DNA of 64,000 bases, from the NCBI GenBank assembly GCA_963169645.1, contig CAUJCO010000006.1, forward strand, positions 1 to 64,000, in the 5' to 3' direction. The notes below the pieces were generated by a model. That model saw nothing but the letters and a program-made list of their open reading frames with translations, ran no database searches and was not told where the DNA came from. This document shows positions 1 through 11,626 of this stretch, piece by piece. The DNA is from Bacteroidota bacterium (GTDB taxonomy: Bacteria > Bacteroidota > Bacteroidia > Chitinophagales > JADIYW01). The position numbers were made by a program, and so were the translations under genes. Within the stretch, counting starts at the first letter, position 1; every line of letters starts with the position of its first letter.

Positions 1-160
1 AAAAAATAAGAAAGTAAAAAAGTTGAGTCAAGCACAAAGCAAAGAAGCGTGGCACGGCAAAAATCGCCGGCAAAGCGTTGCAACAAGCGTGGAGCGATAT
101 TTTTGCCTTGTCTTTTTTGGTTACTTTTTTTGACTAAGAAAGAAAGTAACAAGAGGTTCA
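1..160. repeat. Intergenic repeat-like sequence with GTTACTTT/AAAGTAAC inverted repeat
   Basis: GTTACTTT at 120-127 pairs with AAAGTAAC at 143-150; no coding ORF; resembles the dispersed 'GTTACTTTTTTT...AAAGTAAC' intergenic repeats seen in many bacteria. Confidence 0.4.
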
Positions 161-384
161 ATTGATAAATATTTAAATATAAAAATAATTATTAAACTAA
201 ACCATACAACGTGTTATTATATTTAAACTACACAATGTCTTCTGAATAATACGTTGAATTAAGCATTACATGCAACAATGTATTTTTCACTTGAATGCTG
301 TTTGCGCACCTCTATCTGTTCTATGCAAATTTTTCCATTTATCTGCCAAATTTTCTTTTTTTTTAAAATGGCATGGAAATAGCT

Positions 385-392
385 TATTTTTG
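385..392 (+). promoter_or_regulatory. Putative Bacteroidota -7 element (TAnnTTTG) upstream of groES
   Basis: TATTTTTG about 36 nt before the groES ATG; matches the TAnnTTTG consensus; -33 TTG not clear. Confidence 0.45.
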
Positions 393-427
393 CACAAATT
401 TTAAAATCAAATAAATCAACAATAATT

Positions 428-712
428 ATGGCAAAGAGCAAAGTGAACATTCAGCCTTTAGCAGACAGAGTAGTAATTAAAGCGGCTGCAGCAGAAACTA
501 AAACAAAATCTGGTATCATTATTCCGGATTCAGCAAAAGAAAAACCACAAAAAGGAGAAGTAGTTGCAGTTGGACCGGGCAAAAAAGACGAACCAACTAC
601 GGTAAAAGTAGGTGACACTGTATTGTATGGTAAATATAGCGGTACTGATATCAATATTGACGGTGCAGATTTCTTAATCATGAGAGAATCTGACATTTTG
701 GCAATCGTTTAA
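428..712 (+). CDS. groES: Co-chaperonin GroES
   Basis: [44 protein letters not shown]; 94 aa; directly upstream of groEL. Confidence 0.98.
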   Translation: MAKSKVNIQPLADRVVIKAAAAETKTKSGIIIPDSAKEKPQKGEVVAVGPGKKDEPTTVKVGDTVLYGKYSGTDINIDGADFLIMRESDILAIV

Positions 713-790
713 TTTATTGCCGACTTGCTGAAAATATAAGCATCAAAATTCATAAACTCAAAATTCATTAATTCAAAAATTTTATAATAA

Positions 791-2431
791 ATGAGCGCAA
801 AACAAATTAATTACAGCACAGAATCCAGAGATAAATTAAAAGCTGGTGTAGATGCATTAGCAAATGCTGTAAAAGTTACATTAGGACCCAAAGGAAGAAA
901 TGTAATTATTGAAAAAAAATTCGGTGCACCGGCAATCACAAAAGATGGTGTTACTGTAGCTAAAGAAATTGAATTAGAAGATCCATTTGAAAACATGGGT
1001 GCACAATTAGTAAAAGATGTGGCTTCTAGAACAAATGATGTGGCTGGTGATGGTACAACTACTGCTACTGTTTTAGCACAAGCTATCATTGGCCCTGGTT
1101 TAAAATCTATCACGGCAGGTGCAAATCCAATGGATTTAAAACGTGGCATCGATAAAGCAGTTCAAGCAGTCGTGAAAGAAATAAAAACTATCTCAGAAAA
1201 AGTTGGAAAAGACTTTTCTAAAATTAAACAAGTTGGTTCTATCTCTGCAAATAACGACGAAGAAATTGGAGCTTTAATTGCACAAGCAATGGAAAAAGTA
1301 ACTACAGAAGGTGTTATTACAGTAGAAGAAGCAAAAGGTACAGAAACCTATGTAGATGTAGTAGAAGGTATGCAATTCGATAGAGGATACATTTCTCCAT
1401 ATTTTGTTACCAATGCAGATTCTATGGAATGCGAAATGGAAAAACCTTTCATCTTAATCTACGATAAAAAAGTATCTACGATGAAAGATTTGTTACCTAT
1501 TTTGGAAAAAGTAGTTCAAACAGGTCGTGGTTTATTAATTATAGCAGAAGATGTTGAAAGCGAAGCGTTGGCAACATTAGTAGTAAACAGATTAAGAGGT
1601 TCATTAAAAATTGCTGCTGTAAAAGCACCGGGTTTTGGTGATAGAAGAAAAGCAATGTTACAAGATATCGCTATTTTAACAGCTGGTGAAGTAATCTCTG
1701 ATGAGTTAGGATTTAAATTAGAAGATACACAATTAAATCAATTAGGTGTTGCTGAAAAAGTTGTTATCGACAAAGACAACACTACTATCATCAACGGAAG
1801 TGGTAAAAAAGGAGATATCCAAGCACGCGTAAACCAAATTAAAGCGCAAATTGAAACAACTACATCTGATTACGACAGAGAAAAATTACAAGAGCGTTTA
1901 GCGAAATTATCCGGAGGTGTGGCCGTGTTATATGTTGGTGCACCATCTGAAGTAGAAATGAAAGAGAAAAAAGATAGAGTAGATGATGCTTTGCATGCTA
2001 CACGTGCAGCCGTAGAAGAAGGTATCGTTCCGGGCGGCGGTGTTGCATTAATTCGTGCAAGTGTTGCCTTAGATAAATTAAAAGGAGCAAACGAAGATGA
2101 ACAAACAGGTATTGAAATTATCAAAGTTGCATTAGAGGCTCCATTGCGTCAAATCTCTGAAAATGCCGGCGTAGAAGGTTCTATCGTAGTTCATAACGTG
2201 AAAAACGGTAAAAAAGATTACGGTTACAATGCCAAAACTGAAGTGTACGAAAACTTGTTTAAAGCAGGTGTTATCGATCCGGCTAAAGTAACTCGTGTTG
2301 CTCTAGAAAATGCTGCATCTATCGCATCAATGATTTTAACTACAGAGTGTGCAATTGTAGAAAAACCAAGCAAAGAAGCTCCGGCAATGCCTGGTGGCGG
2401 AATGCCTGGCGGAATGGGTGGAATGATGTAA
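791..2431 (+). CDS. groEL: Chaperonin GroEL
   Basis: Full-length 546 aa; [46 protein letters not shown]-terminal GGM repeats. Confidence 0.99.
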   Translation: MSAKQINYSTESRDKLKAGVDALANAVKVTLGPKGRNVIIEKKFGAPAITKDGVTVAKEIELEDPFENMGAQLVKDVASRTNDVAGDGTTTATVLAQAIIGPGLKSITAGANPMDLKRGIDKAVQAVVKEIKTISEKVGKDFSKIKQVGSISANNDEEIGALIAQAMEKVTTEGVITVEEAKGTETYVDVVEGMQFDRGYISPYFVTNADSMECEMEKPFILIYDKKVSTMKDLLPILEKVVQTGRGLLIIAEDVESEALATLVVNRLRGSLKIAAVKAPGFGDRRKAMLQDIAILTAGEVISDELGFKLEDTQLNQLGVAEKVVIDKDNTTIINGSGKKGDIQARVNQIKAQIETTTSDYDREKLQERLAKLSGGVAVLYVGAPSEVEMKEKKDRVDDALHATRAAVEEGIVPGGGVALIRASVALDKLKGANEDEQTGIEIIKVALEAPLRQISENAGVEGSIVVHNVKNGKKDYGYNAKTEVYENLFKAGVIDPAKVTRVALENAASIASMILTTECAIVEKPSKEAPAMPGGGMPGGMGGMM

Positions 2432-2455
2432 TCCAACATCCATAATACATAACCT

Positions 2456-2485
2456 AAACGCCGACTATGTCGGCGTTTTTTTTAT
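2456..2485 (+). terminator. Rho-independent terminator of groESL
   Basis: AAACGCCGAC-tat-GTCGGCGTTT stem followed by a T tract. Confidence 0.9.
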
Positions 2486-2564
2486 TTTTTCCTAAAGAAA
2501 ATACATGCAATAAAATTATATTTTCGTTCAAATTTATTTTCCTACAAAAAATTCCTATCTTACA

Positions 2565-5258
2565 ATGCTTTTAAATAAGTGTATTATGAAGAAATTTTTG
2601 TTGGGTGTTTGTGCCATTGTAATAAGTTGGATGCATGTTATTGCTGAACCCATTATCAATCTAAATATAAAATCACCAAGCGTAGTATGTGCTACCGGAA
2701 ATGATTCGGTAAGTTTTGCTGTTTCAGCTTCCGGAATTCCGGCCAATACAAATATTGTAATCTACCAAAGTGCCGATAGTACGTTTAATCCATACCAAAG
2801 TCAAGGAGATAGTATTGCTTTTATTCCGGGTAATGCTATTCCGCGTGATACCATTAATTTTGGGAACTGTGTGAAAACATTAGGTATCTTCATCGATGCG
2901 TGTGGCGCAACCGGACAAGAAGGACGAAACGAATATATTATGCTCACTTCCGGGACAGGTGTACGAGTTTCTAATTTAGCCATCAACTTTGATGCAGCCA
3001 ATAGCAATAGCGGAAATAATAACGACAATGATATTAATACCGGAACAAATCCATGTAGTTTTAAAACTCCGGATGCCGGATTAATCAGCGGATTACAAGT
3101 AGGTTCTTGTAATGCAAGTAATATTATTCCGGCTTCACCATCCGATTCTATTCCACCGAATGCCGTTATTTTATGTTTTACAAGTGATAACGTAACAGCA
3201 AATTACAGTGTAAATGGCTTATGTAATTTAGGCTATCCGGTATATGTTGTTCAGAGTGCTTGCACACGTACAATTGGTGCTTTTACGAATGCTGCAAGCT
3301 GTTCTACAACACCAACCACCCGATATCGCAAAACGATTGCTATTGATAAAAGACAAAATTGCCAAGATAATTTTGTGTATGATAGATGTGGTTTGTTTGA
3401 TTTAGATGGAACGTATGCCATCCGTCAAGTAGGAACCGATACCGCAAGAGTTTCCAATAACGGAATTAGAAGAAATGCTATCGATACCTGCGGTGGTATT
3501 GATTATGCACAGTTAGATTTTACTGCAGATACGATTTTAAAATTCAGCATTTCACCTAACTTATGTAATCAAGGATACCAATATATCAAAGCAGTAACGA
3601 AGCCTGCCGGCAATTCACCAAGTATATCTAATTCCATTCAATATAAGTTAGTATGTAATGATGTTAGAGCAGCAAATAATGCACCTGTTATTTGCAGTGG
3701 CAGTAATACGGACGTTGATATATCTACCACCAATCCAAATGCCGGATTAAGTTGGACAATTATTGGAACACCTAAAATTAATGGTGCTTTACCGGGTTCC
3801 GGAAATTCCATACAACAAGCTCTAACTAACACCAATCCAATTATTGATAGTGTTTCTTATTTAGTGGCTGCAACAGATGAAGGTTGCGTAGAATCATCTA
3901 CTGTTACAGTAAAAGTGAATCCGGAAGTTCAACCACAAATTGACGGTAATTTAGTGTTATGTAATAATACACCAACTACCTTAACTGTAAGTGGAACTTT
4001 TGATTCTGTTAGATGGAGTACCAATGAAACGACAACTTCTATAGATGCTTCTCAGGCCGGTTCTTATAGTGTTACTGCGTATTTGAACAATTGTTCCGGA
4101 ACTGCAAAAGTAAACGTAGAAAATACATTGATAGATGTAACGGTAGTTGGAAATTTTATTATTTGCAATAATGGTGAAGCATCTGTACAGGCAATTGGTA
4201 CTTTTGATTCATTGCGTTGGAGCAATGGAACGACCGGTCCAAATTTCTCTACAAACATAGAAGGTTCTTATTACGTAACAGCATATTTAAATGGTTGCAG
4301 TGATGTGGCACTTTTCCGAATTACCAATTGCCAAACACAAGAATGCAATCCATCTATAAAAGGTAATTTTAGTATCTGTCAAGGCGATTCCACCGTTTTA
4401 GATGCAGGTGCAGGTTTTGGTTCTTATACTTGGAATACCGGTGCTACTACACAAACTATAGTAGTAAAAACTGCAGGGAAATATGTGGTAAATGTAACCG
4501 GCGATAATAATTGCACCGGAAAAGATTCTGTTACAGTTACTGTAAATGAGTTGCCACAAGTAGCAATAAACGGTGTAACACAAATTTGTCCCAATCAAAT
4601 TGAAACCTTAACAGTTGCAGCAGATGCTGATTCTGTTCGATGGAATACTGGAGCAACAACAACAGCTATTCAAATAGCTGTTGAAGGAACATATTCTGTT
4701 ACAGCTTATAAAAATGGATGTTCAAATACTGCATCTACACAAGTTGTATTGTTAACATCACCATTACCATTTACATTAGGAAATGATACCAGCATTTGTG
4801 TAAATAGTACATTAACCTTATCAACAGGAAATGAAACAACCAGATGGAGCACCGGCGAAGTTCGTTCCGGAATCAACATTTCAAAAGCTGGAACGTATAT
4901 TGCCACTATATCTACAACTTGCGGCAGTATTTCTGATACAATTGTTATTACAACAACTAATTGCTCCGGTGATATTTGGTTGCCCAATGCATTCTCACCC
5001 AATGGTGATGGCGTAAATGATGTGTTTATGGTTAGAGCAGATGTTGATGCGCTTATTGAATCTTTTGTGATTTATAACCGTTGGGGAATGCGAGTGTTCG
5101 AAGCTACTGATATTACACCAAACGATCCTACCAAAGGCTGGGATGGTAAATATAAAGGTGCATCAGAACAAGTAGAAGTGTATGGTTACCATGTTGTTGC
5201 AAAATTCAAAGATGGTTCAAAAAAGATTTTAAAAGGCAATGTTACCTTGTTGAAATAA
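2565..5258 (+). CDS. Secreted T9SS type B (gliding-motility C-terminal domain) protein with repeated Ig/PKD-like modules
   Basis: Signal peptide; repeated 'W(N/S)TG.TT..I.V...G.Y.VT' modules; C-term LPNAFSPNGDGVNDVFMVRA...FVIYNRWGMRVFEA...GWDGKYKG. Confidence 0.85.
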   Translation: MLLNKCIMKKFLLGVCAIVISWMHVIAEPIINLNIKSPSVVCATGNDSVSFAVSASGIPANTNIVIYQSADSTFNPYQSQGDSIAFIPGNAIPRDTINFGNCVKTLGIFIDACGATGQEGRNEYIMLTSGTGVRVSNLAINFDAANSNSGNNNDNDINTGTNPCSFKTPDAGLISGLQVGSCNASNIIPASPSDSIPPNAVILCFTSDNVTANYSVNGLCNLGYPVYVVQSACTRTIGAFTNAASCSTTPTTRYRKTIAIDKRQNCQDNFVYDRCGLFDLDGTYAIRQVGTDTARVSNNGIRRNAIDTCGGIDYAQLDFTADTILKFSISPNLCNQGYQYIKAVTKPAGNSPSISNSIQYKLVCNDVRAANNAPVICSGSNTDVDISTTNPNAGLSWTIIGTPKINGALPGSGNSIQQALTNTNPIIDSVSYLVAATDEGCVESSTVTVKVNPEVQPQIDGNLVLCNNTPTTLTVSGTFDSVRWSTNETTTSIDASQAGSYSVTAYLNNCSGTAKVNVENTLIDVTVVGNFIICNNGEASVQAIGTFDSLRWSNGTTGPNFSTNIEGSYYVTAYLNGCSDVALFRITNCQTQECNPSIKGNFSICQGDSTVLDAGAGFGSYTWNTGATTQTIVVKTAGKYVVNVTGDNNCTGKDSVTVTVNELPQVAINGVTQICPNQIETLTVAADADSVRWNTGATTTAIQIAVEGTYSVTAYKNGCSNTASTQVVLLTSPLPFTLGNDTSICVNSTLTLSTGNETTRWSTGEVRSGINISKAGTYIATISTTCGSISDTIVITTTNCSGDIWLPNAFSPNGDGVNDVFMVRADVDALIESFVIYNRWGMRVFEATDITPNDPTKGWDGKYKGASEQVEVYGYHVVAKFKDGSKKILKGNVTLLK

Positions 5259-5321
5259 TAATCTACGTACGCTTTAAGATATACGTATTAGGTTGTACTT
5301 TTGTAGCTTGTAATTAAGAGT

Positions 5322-8033
5322 ATGAACCGTATTTTTATCGCATTCGTAAGTTTGTTTTTTAGCTTATCTGCAATGACACAAACATTGCAATTAACTTCAC
5401 TTTCTCAAGACGCATTCTGTGCAACCGGAAATGATTCTATTGCATTTTCGTTAGATTATACAAATATTCCTTCCAATAGCAATATTGTATTTTACCAATC
5501 TAAAAATCCCAATTTTAATCCGTATTTAGGAGAAGGTGATAGTATTGGATTTATTAATATTGGAAGCAATACCACAAGCACCGGTCAAATCACTTCTACC
5601 TGTGCTGAGATTGTAGGCATTTTTATTGATGCTTGCGACCAAGGTGGTGTGTTGAGAGAAGTAGATAACGAATATATCATCCTAACTTCCGGAGCAACAG
5701 GTTTTGATGTACGCGACTTGCAAATCAAATTGCCGAATAATAATATTAATACATCTTCTACTACTTGTGAATTTTTAACGCCATCTGCGGCGAATATGAC
5801 GACATTGAGAAACGGCACTTGCAATCCATCTAATTTGTTTGCAGCCGGACAAAATGATGTTATCCCACCAAATGCGATTGTAATTGTATTTACTGGTAGA
5901 GGAACAATCTTTAATTATAATTTTAGCAGCTATTGTAGTAGCGGTCAGCCTATCTATATTTTACAAAACTCTTGTTCACCAAGTACAGCAAATTATGCGA
6001 ATAATGCACCCGGTAATTGTCCTAAAAAATATAGAACCACTACTATTTCTGTAGGTAGTTGCCAAGATGAATTAACCTACGATCCATGTTCGTTGCCGAA
6101 TTATGATGCGTCTAATCCAAATGCAAATGATGGAAATTATGCCATCCATTTACCGAATACAGATACATCTTCCACCTACAATGGTGGTATTAGAAATAAT
6201 GGTGTTAATTTGTGTAATGGCATCGAGTTTGATTCTATCGCAGGAACACATACTATAAAAGTAAAAATCCCGAATGATGGCACTGGAAACGGTGGAACGG
6301 CTACTAATTTTTGTAATGATGGCTATCATTACATTAAAGCGATCACTAATCCCAAAAACAGTCAGCCTATTTCTAATGCAATTCAATATAAATTAATTTG
6401 CTTAGATGTAAATACAAGTGTATCCGCATTAAATATTTGCAGTGGAAATAATGCCAATGTGCAAATTTCCAGCTCAGACCCAAATGCAAGTTTTAGCTGG
6501 ACTGTAAGTGGAGGCTCTTCCATTACCGGAGCAAGTGCCGGTACAGGAAATACTATCAACCAAACATTAAATTATAACGGCAATACGAAAGATAGTCTTG
6601 TTTACACTATCACTGCAAAAGATGGTAATTGTACTAAAACTAAAACAGTAAAAGTAGTTGTCAATAAATGTAGTTGCACCATTAATTTTGATTTTGGAAT
6701 AGATAATACTACTGTGTGTAATGGAAGCTCAGTTACAATAGATGCAAGTACAGCTTACGATCAATATATCTGGAATACGAATGCATCATCGCATTCTATT
6801 ACTGTTACACAACCCGGAAAATATTGGGTAGATGTTCTTAAAAATGGTTGCAAAGGGACTGATACTATAATGGTTGTTTCAGGAAATAAACCGATTAAAC
6901 CATCTATTGGAAGAGATACTTCATTTTGTGGTAATTTTTCACTTCCGCTGTCTGTGCCTACATATCCAACCAATACGACTATTGAGTGGTTTAGAAACAA
7001 TATAGCAGTTGGAAATACCAATAATTATACTGCAACACAAAGTGGTAACTATATGGTGAAAGTTACCAATCTTTGTGGTAGCGTGTATGATACTTTGGTT
7101 ATAACTAGTTCCGGTGGATTAAATGTGTATTTAGGAAAAGATACCACTTTGTGTAGTGGTAATACACTTCTACTTAACGCAACAGTTCCTGGAAGTAATA
7201 TTACGTATAATTGGAATACAGGTGCACAAACGCCAACTATTTCGGTATCGCAATTTGGTAGATATGATGTTGTTGTTTCAAATGGTGCTTGTACAGTGTA
7301 CGACACTATTTTAGTTGATTTTATGGATAAACCAACTATTAATTCTCTTGGAAATGATACGTTAATTTGTGGTAGTTTTTCGATGCAATTATTTACTGGA
7401 GATGCGAATACAAAATGGAATACAAATGTAGTGGGTCCACAAATTACGGTTACATCCGGTGGGTTGTACATTGCAGAAAATAGCAACCAATGTGGCAGTG
7501 TTAAAGATTCTATTTTAATTACTCAACACACCAAACCAACAGTAAATATTGGTGCTGATGCTACTTTTTGTGATAGTATGCAGCTAACTGTAGGAAATGG
7601 TAATTTTAGTTCCATTTTATGGAATACAGGCGATACAATACCTTCTATCACCGTATTAAATTCCGGTTTATATAGCGTAAAAGTGAGCAATTCTAATTGT
7701 TCTACCATCGATTCTGTGCAGCTTACAAAAGCTTGTTTGTACGAAGTAGAAATGCCGACGGCTTTTTCACCGAATGGCGATGGATTGAATGATTTTATTG
7801 CACCTTTGTCTTATAGAAATGGTATCGAGATATTAGATTTCACCATCTTTAATAGATGGGGTGAAGTAGTGTTTGCGATGAATAATTTTATACCGAATAG
7901 TATGACAAATGGATGGGATGGATTCTTCAAAGGTACACCTGCTCAAGTAGATGATTACGTGTATGTGTTTAAAGCTAAAATGCCGGATAATACAATAAAA
8001 TCCTATAAAGGTATTTTCTCACTTTTGAGATAG
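5322..8033 (+). CDS. Secreted T9SS type B sorting-domain protein, paralog of the preceding gene
   Basis: Same N-terminal region (CATGNDSIAFSLDYTNIPSNSNIVFYQS) and C-terminal MPTAFSPNGDGLNDFIAP...FTIFNRWGEVVF...GWDGFFKG. Confidence 0.85.
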   Translation: MNRIFIAFVSLFFSLSAMTQTLQLTSLSQDAFCATGNDSIAFSLDYTNIPSNSNIVFYQSKNPNFNPYLGEGDSIGFINIGSNTTSTGQITSTCAEIVGIFIDACDQGGVLREVDNEYIILTSGATGFDVRDLQIKLPNNNINTSSTTCEFLTPSAANMTTLRNGTCNPSNLFAAGQNDVIPPNAIVIVFTGRGTIFNYNFSSYCSSGQPIYILQNSCSPSTANYANNAPGNCPKKYRTTTISVGSCQDELTYDPCSLPNYDASNPNANDGNYAIHLPNTDTSSTYNGGIRNNGVNLCNGIEFDSIAGTHTIKVKIPNDGTGNGGTATNFCNDGYHYIKAITNPKNSQPISNAIQYKLICLDVNTSVSALNICSGNNANVQISSSDPNASFSWTVSGGSSITGASAGTGNTINQTLNYNGNTKDSLVYTITAKDGNCTKTKTVKVVVNKCSCTINFDFGIDNTTVCNGSSVTIDASTAYDQYIWNTNASSHSITVTQPGKYWVDVLKNGCKGTDTIMVVSGNKPIKPSIGRDTSFCGNFSLPLSVPTYPTNTTIEWFRNNIAVGNTNNYTATQSGNYMVKVTNLCGSVYDTLVITSSGGLNVYLGKDTTLCSGNTLLLNATVPGSNITYNWNTGAQTPTISVSQFGRYDVVVSNGACTVYDTILVDFMDKPTINSLGNDTLICGSFSMQLFTGDANTKWNTNVVGPQITVTSGGLYIAENSNQCGSVKDSILITQHTKPTVNIGADATFCDSMQLTVGNGNFSSILWNTGDTIPSITVLNSGLYSVKVSNSNCSTIDSVQLTKACLYEVEMPTAFSPNGDGLNDFIAPLSYRNGIEILDFTIFNRWGEVVFAMNNFIPNSMTNGWDGFFKGTPAQVDDYVYVFKAKMPDNTIKSYKGIFSLLR

Positions 8034-8196
8034 AGGTTTTAATGAAGTTATATACTGTTATTCTATTTGAGCCATAGATTCTACTTCTTACATTTAAAAT
8101 GAGATTTCCGTTTTCGCGAGAATGACTTTGCATACTTTGCGTTTAAATGTCATTTCCTTGTAAAATGAAATCTCAAACTTACTTCTCAAATTGCCC

Positions 8197-8248
8197 TGGT
8201 TTGTGTCCACACAAACCAAAAAATAATGGTTCGTGTGGACACGAACCA
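8197..8248. repeat. Paired mirrored hairpins, copy 1
   Basis: TGGTTTGTGTCCACACAAACCA (8197-8218) and TGGTTCGTGTGGACACGAACCA (8227-8248). Confidence 0.8.
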
Positions 8249-8403
8249 AGGCTTGTGATTCTACTTCTTACATTTAAAATAAGATTCCCACTTTCGTGGG
8301 AATGACATTCGACTTCGTTTTCTTTGTATTTACCTGTCATTCCCTTGTAAAAGAGAATCTTATTCGTCTTCTTTTTTTCTTTGCGTAAAAACTCAAATTG
8401 CCC

Positions 8404-8455
8404 TGGTTTGTGTCCACACAAACCAAAAAATAATGGTTCGTGTGGACACGAACCA
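8404..8455. repeat. Paired mirrored hairpins, copy 2 (direct repeat 207 bp downstream of copy 1)
   Basis: Same two 22-bp palindromes at 8404-8425 and 8434-8455. Confidence 0.8.
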
Positions 8456-8826
8456 AGGCTTGTGATTCTACTTCTTACATTTAAAATAAGATTCCCACTT
8501 TCGTGGGAATGCCATTTGTCTTCGTTTTCTTTGTATTTACTTGTCATTCCCTTGTAAAAGGGAATCTCATTCGTCTTCTTTTTTCTTTACGTAAAAACAC
8601 TGTGTTCTTTGTATTTAAATAGAAATTCCCGCTACGCGGGAATGCCATTTATCTTCGTTTTCTTTGTATTTACCTGTCATTCCCTTGTAAAAGGGAATCT
8701 CATTCGTCTTCTTTTTTCTTTGCGTAAAAACTCTGTGTTTTTTGCATTTAAATAGAAATTCCCGCTTACGCGGGAATGCCATTTGTATCTTATTTTAAAA
8801 GAATATAATAAACGACTTAATTGTAT

Positions 8827-11552
8827 TTATTGTTTTACCACTTTGCCGTAATACAAGTTTTGATTTTTATCGTTTAATTGAATAAGATAAATACCGTTCG
8901 GTAAATTATACAACGAGATATTGATAGAATTAAATCCAATTGTTGTTGCAATATTTTCAGTACGAATTGCTTTCCCATTTATGTCAACAATATGAAGTTG
9001 CATTACTTTTGATATTGTAGAACTAAATTCTAATTGAACATCACCATTTGTTGGCGATGGAAAAAGATGTAATGCTTTTATCGTATTGTTTCTGATGGCT
9101 GTTGTTCTTTCTTCCAAAATACTTGTTGTTACCGTATTTGTTACTATTGCCGGATTGTAATCAAAATAAATATGTGCTCGATTTTCTATTTTGTCTGTCG
9201 GTAATAAATTTGTTTTTGGTTTTATTCTGAAACTAATATAACCATGACTGCCGGCTTCATTGCTGGTGCTATCCGGAAGATAAGCAGTGTTACTATACCA
9301 AGTTAAAATATTCTTATTGGAAACCGTTAGTGTAAGGTTGTGTGTATTACCAAGAATTTCTAAGGTGCTCCAATCTAAATTATTAGAAAGTGTATCCACA
9401 ATTTTAATGATTGAAGCCGGCGCATTTCCTGTATTTTGAAAGCGAATAGTGTAATATAAGTAATCGCCATTGTTGAGTTGTTGACGTGAAATGCCGGAAC
9501 CATGTGCTTCGATTTTATCATTTGGATCATAAGCATTTACAACGACTTGTGAAAGTTGAAAACTATTATCTGTTACAAAAGAATCATTTTCGAAAGGTGT
9601 AATAAATGCTTGAAGTTGAAGTGTATCATTCAAATTCAACTGAGGCGGTACAGCATTTGTACAAATAACATTTATACTTTTTTGTTCATAAACAGCTAAA
9701 GAATCAACATTCCAAATTAAAGTATCGTTGTTAATAGATGTTGGTGCAATAGAATAGGAGTTATAGGTTTGTAGCGAATCTTTTAGGAATTTTATAGCAA
9801 TATTTTGGATAGTTTTAGAGCCGATATTTTTTGCAATGAGCTGATATGTTGCATCAAAACCGGGACGAGCACCTGTGAGCGGTACCATAAATACTTGTAA
9901 ATCTTGGACGTTTTCAATCGGTACTAAACGAAATGTAATTGTATCAATTTGATGTATTGTGTCAAATGTTGTAGCGTGTGCTACGGGCGTGACAGTAAAG
10001 TATTTTATGTTTTGTTGATAGGAGATGAGTTTAGATAGATATGTTCCTCGTTTTACAAATGTTGTAAAAACACCGTTAGATTCTAATGGATATGTATTAG
10101 TAGATGTTCCCCATCCGAAATTTCAACCAATGCCTGATTAAATATGGTATCGTTGCCATCTTTTATTCCATTATTGTTGGCATCAATATAAGTTGTGTAA
10201 TAAATTTGATTGGTAGCTAAGGATATTTTATAGAATTTTATATAATTCGTGTTGTATGGATTGCTATCCAGAGGATTGTACATCTGGTTTATTACTAATA
10301 AAGTACTGTCATCTACTTTTGTTATAAATATAGGTTTTCTAGTATTGTATATTGCATGTTTATTAGCTATAGAGTCAACAAAATATTGTTCCCAAAAATA
10401 TTTTAAATCTTCATCGGTCTTTGTTAAATAGAAACTCTTATTATCATTGTTTCTAATGCTTAATCTGTTTAAATAATAATGTTGATTGTTTATTGTAGTA
10501 GATTTAAATTCAATATCTTCAAATAATGAAACCTCAATTGGTGCTAAGTACGTTGAATTTACAACATCATACGGTTGCATCATAGAATCTAATAATTCTC
10601 CTGTTTTATCAAAACGATAGAATGTATATAAATTATTTGCATTTACATCTTTTTTAATGACTTGGTAATTATTATTGCCTATAAAATAGCCATATAAATA
10701 TAAACTAAAATTTAACCAGTCAGCTTTATCTTTTTCTAAATTGTCAACTAAAGTTTTTTGGAGCAGTAAGTTTCCATCTTTGTCGAAGTGTAAATATTCT
10801 ATCTTATGTTTTGCATCACTGCTAACTACACTATGTTTTATAATATTAAATGAATGGTTGGGATCGTTTAATATGTCCACTTCTATTTTTCGAGTATTCG
10901 TAAAACTTCCATAGTCGTATGTTTTGTCTGTTGCAATATGTTTATTCCAAATTACATTTCCTACAAAATCAATTTTTGCGAGATATGTTTTTCTTATATT
11001 ATTCATAGTTAAAATATCATTATAATCGCTATAGCAAATATGTTGTGCTGTATCATCTGTAGTAAATTTATACATAGATACAAGCACGTGATTGTCGTGT
11101 GTTGGATAAAATTTATAAATAGTAATGGAATCGTTATTCGGATAACTTTTAGTAGCGATATAATTTCCGGTGCTGTCCAATCGAACAAACACTATATTAT
11201 TTCCAATTTCACCGCCTAATAAAAGTTCACCATTATTAGTTTGTATCATATCAGATATTATACCACCATTCGTCAATGGATAAATATGGTGGCTTGTGCG
11301 TATACCATCTACTGTGTAAACGGATACATCCAATTGGTTATATAGGTTTATATCCAAATATGGAACATACGTTTCGCTACCAAAATGCCGAAGGATGCAA
11401 ATTTTATTATCGCGTAGTTTTATTGTTTTATAATAAAAATTATCTGAATTAGCAACTTGAAACGAATCAACAGCTTTTGCTTCTAGTAATACCTGTGCAT
11501 TTGAAAAAAATGGAATTAATAGGCTGAATAATGTGTATAGGATTTTCTTCAT
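8827..11552 (-). pseudogene. Secreted T9SS type A sorting-domain protein, apparently frameshifted (ORFs 10083-11552 and 8827-9888)
   Basis: N-terminal ORF has signal peptide MKKILYTLFSLLIPFFSNAQ and ends at an out-of-frame stop after EISDG; adding one G at the GGGG run (+ strand CCCC 10109-10112) continues as GGTSTNTYPLESNGVFTTFVKRGTYLSKL... into the downstream ORF with DPNDKIEAHGSG...IRFQNTGNAPAS and the LHLFPSPTNGDVQLEF...LPNGIYLIQL C-terminus. Confidence 0.75.
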
Positions 11553-11626
11553 TTCGTTTTTTTTGTAAATATACTTTATTTTTTAATAGATAGTTGTTAA
11601 ATTTTTCTGTTGAGTATAATTAAATG

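Larger units (their letters stand above)
8100..8790. repeat. REP-like palindrome array (ATTCCCrC..GyGGGAAT and ATTCCCTTGTAAAAGGGAAT units)
   Basis: ATTCCCAC-TTTC-GTGGGAAT at 8284-8303 and 8491-8510; ATTCCCGC..GCGGGAAT at 8625-8643 and 8758-8777; alternating ATTCCCTTGTAAAAGGGAAT; six-frame translation gives HSHESGNL peptides typical of REP elements. Confidence 0.85.

Noticed and set aside
259-450. 63-aa ORF opposite the groES leader
   Set aside because: Covers the groES promoter region, low-complexity translation, no RBS or motif.
8179-8547. 122-aa minus-strand ORF with repeated MTGKYKENE.ECHSHESGNL peptides
   Set aside because: Translation of REP-like palindromes (HSHESGNL signature); not a credible gene.
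8100-8790. Possible CRISPR array
   Set aside because: Repeats are palindromic REP-like units with variable spacing and similar spacers; no cas genes in the window.
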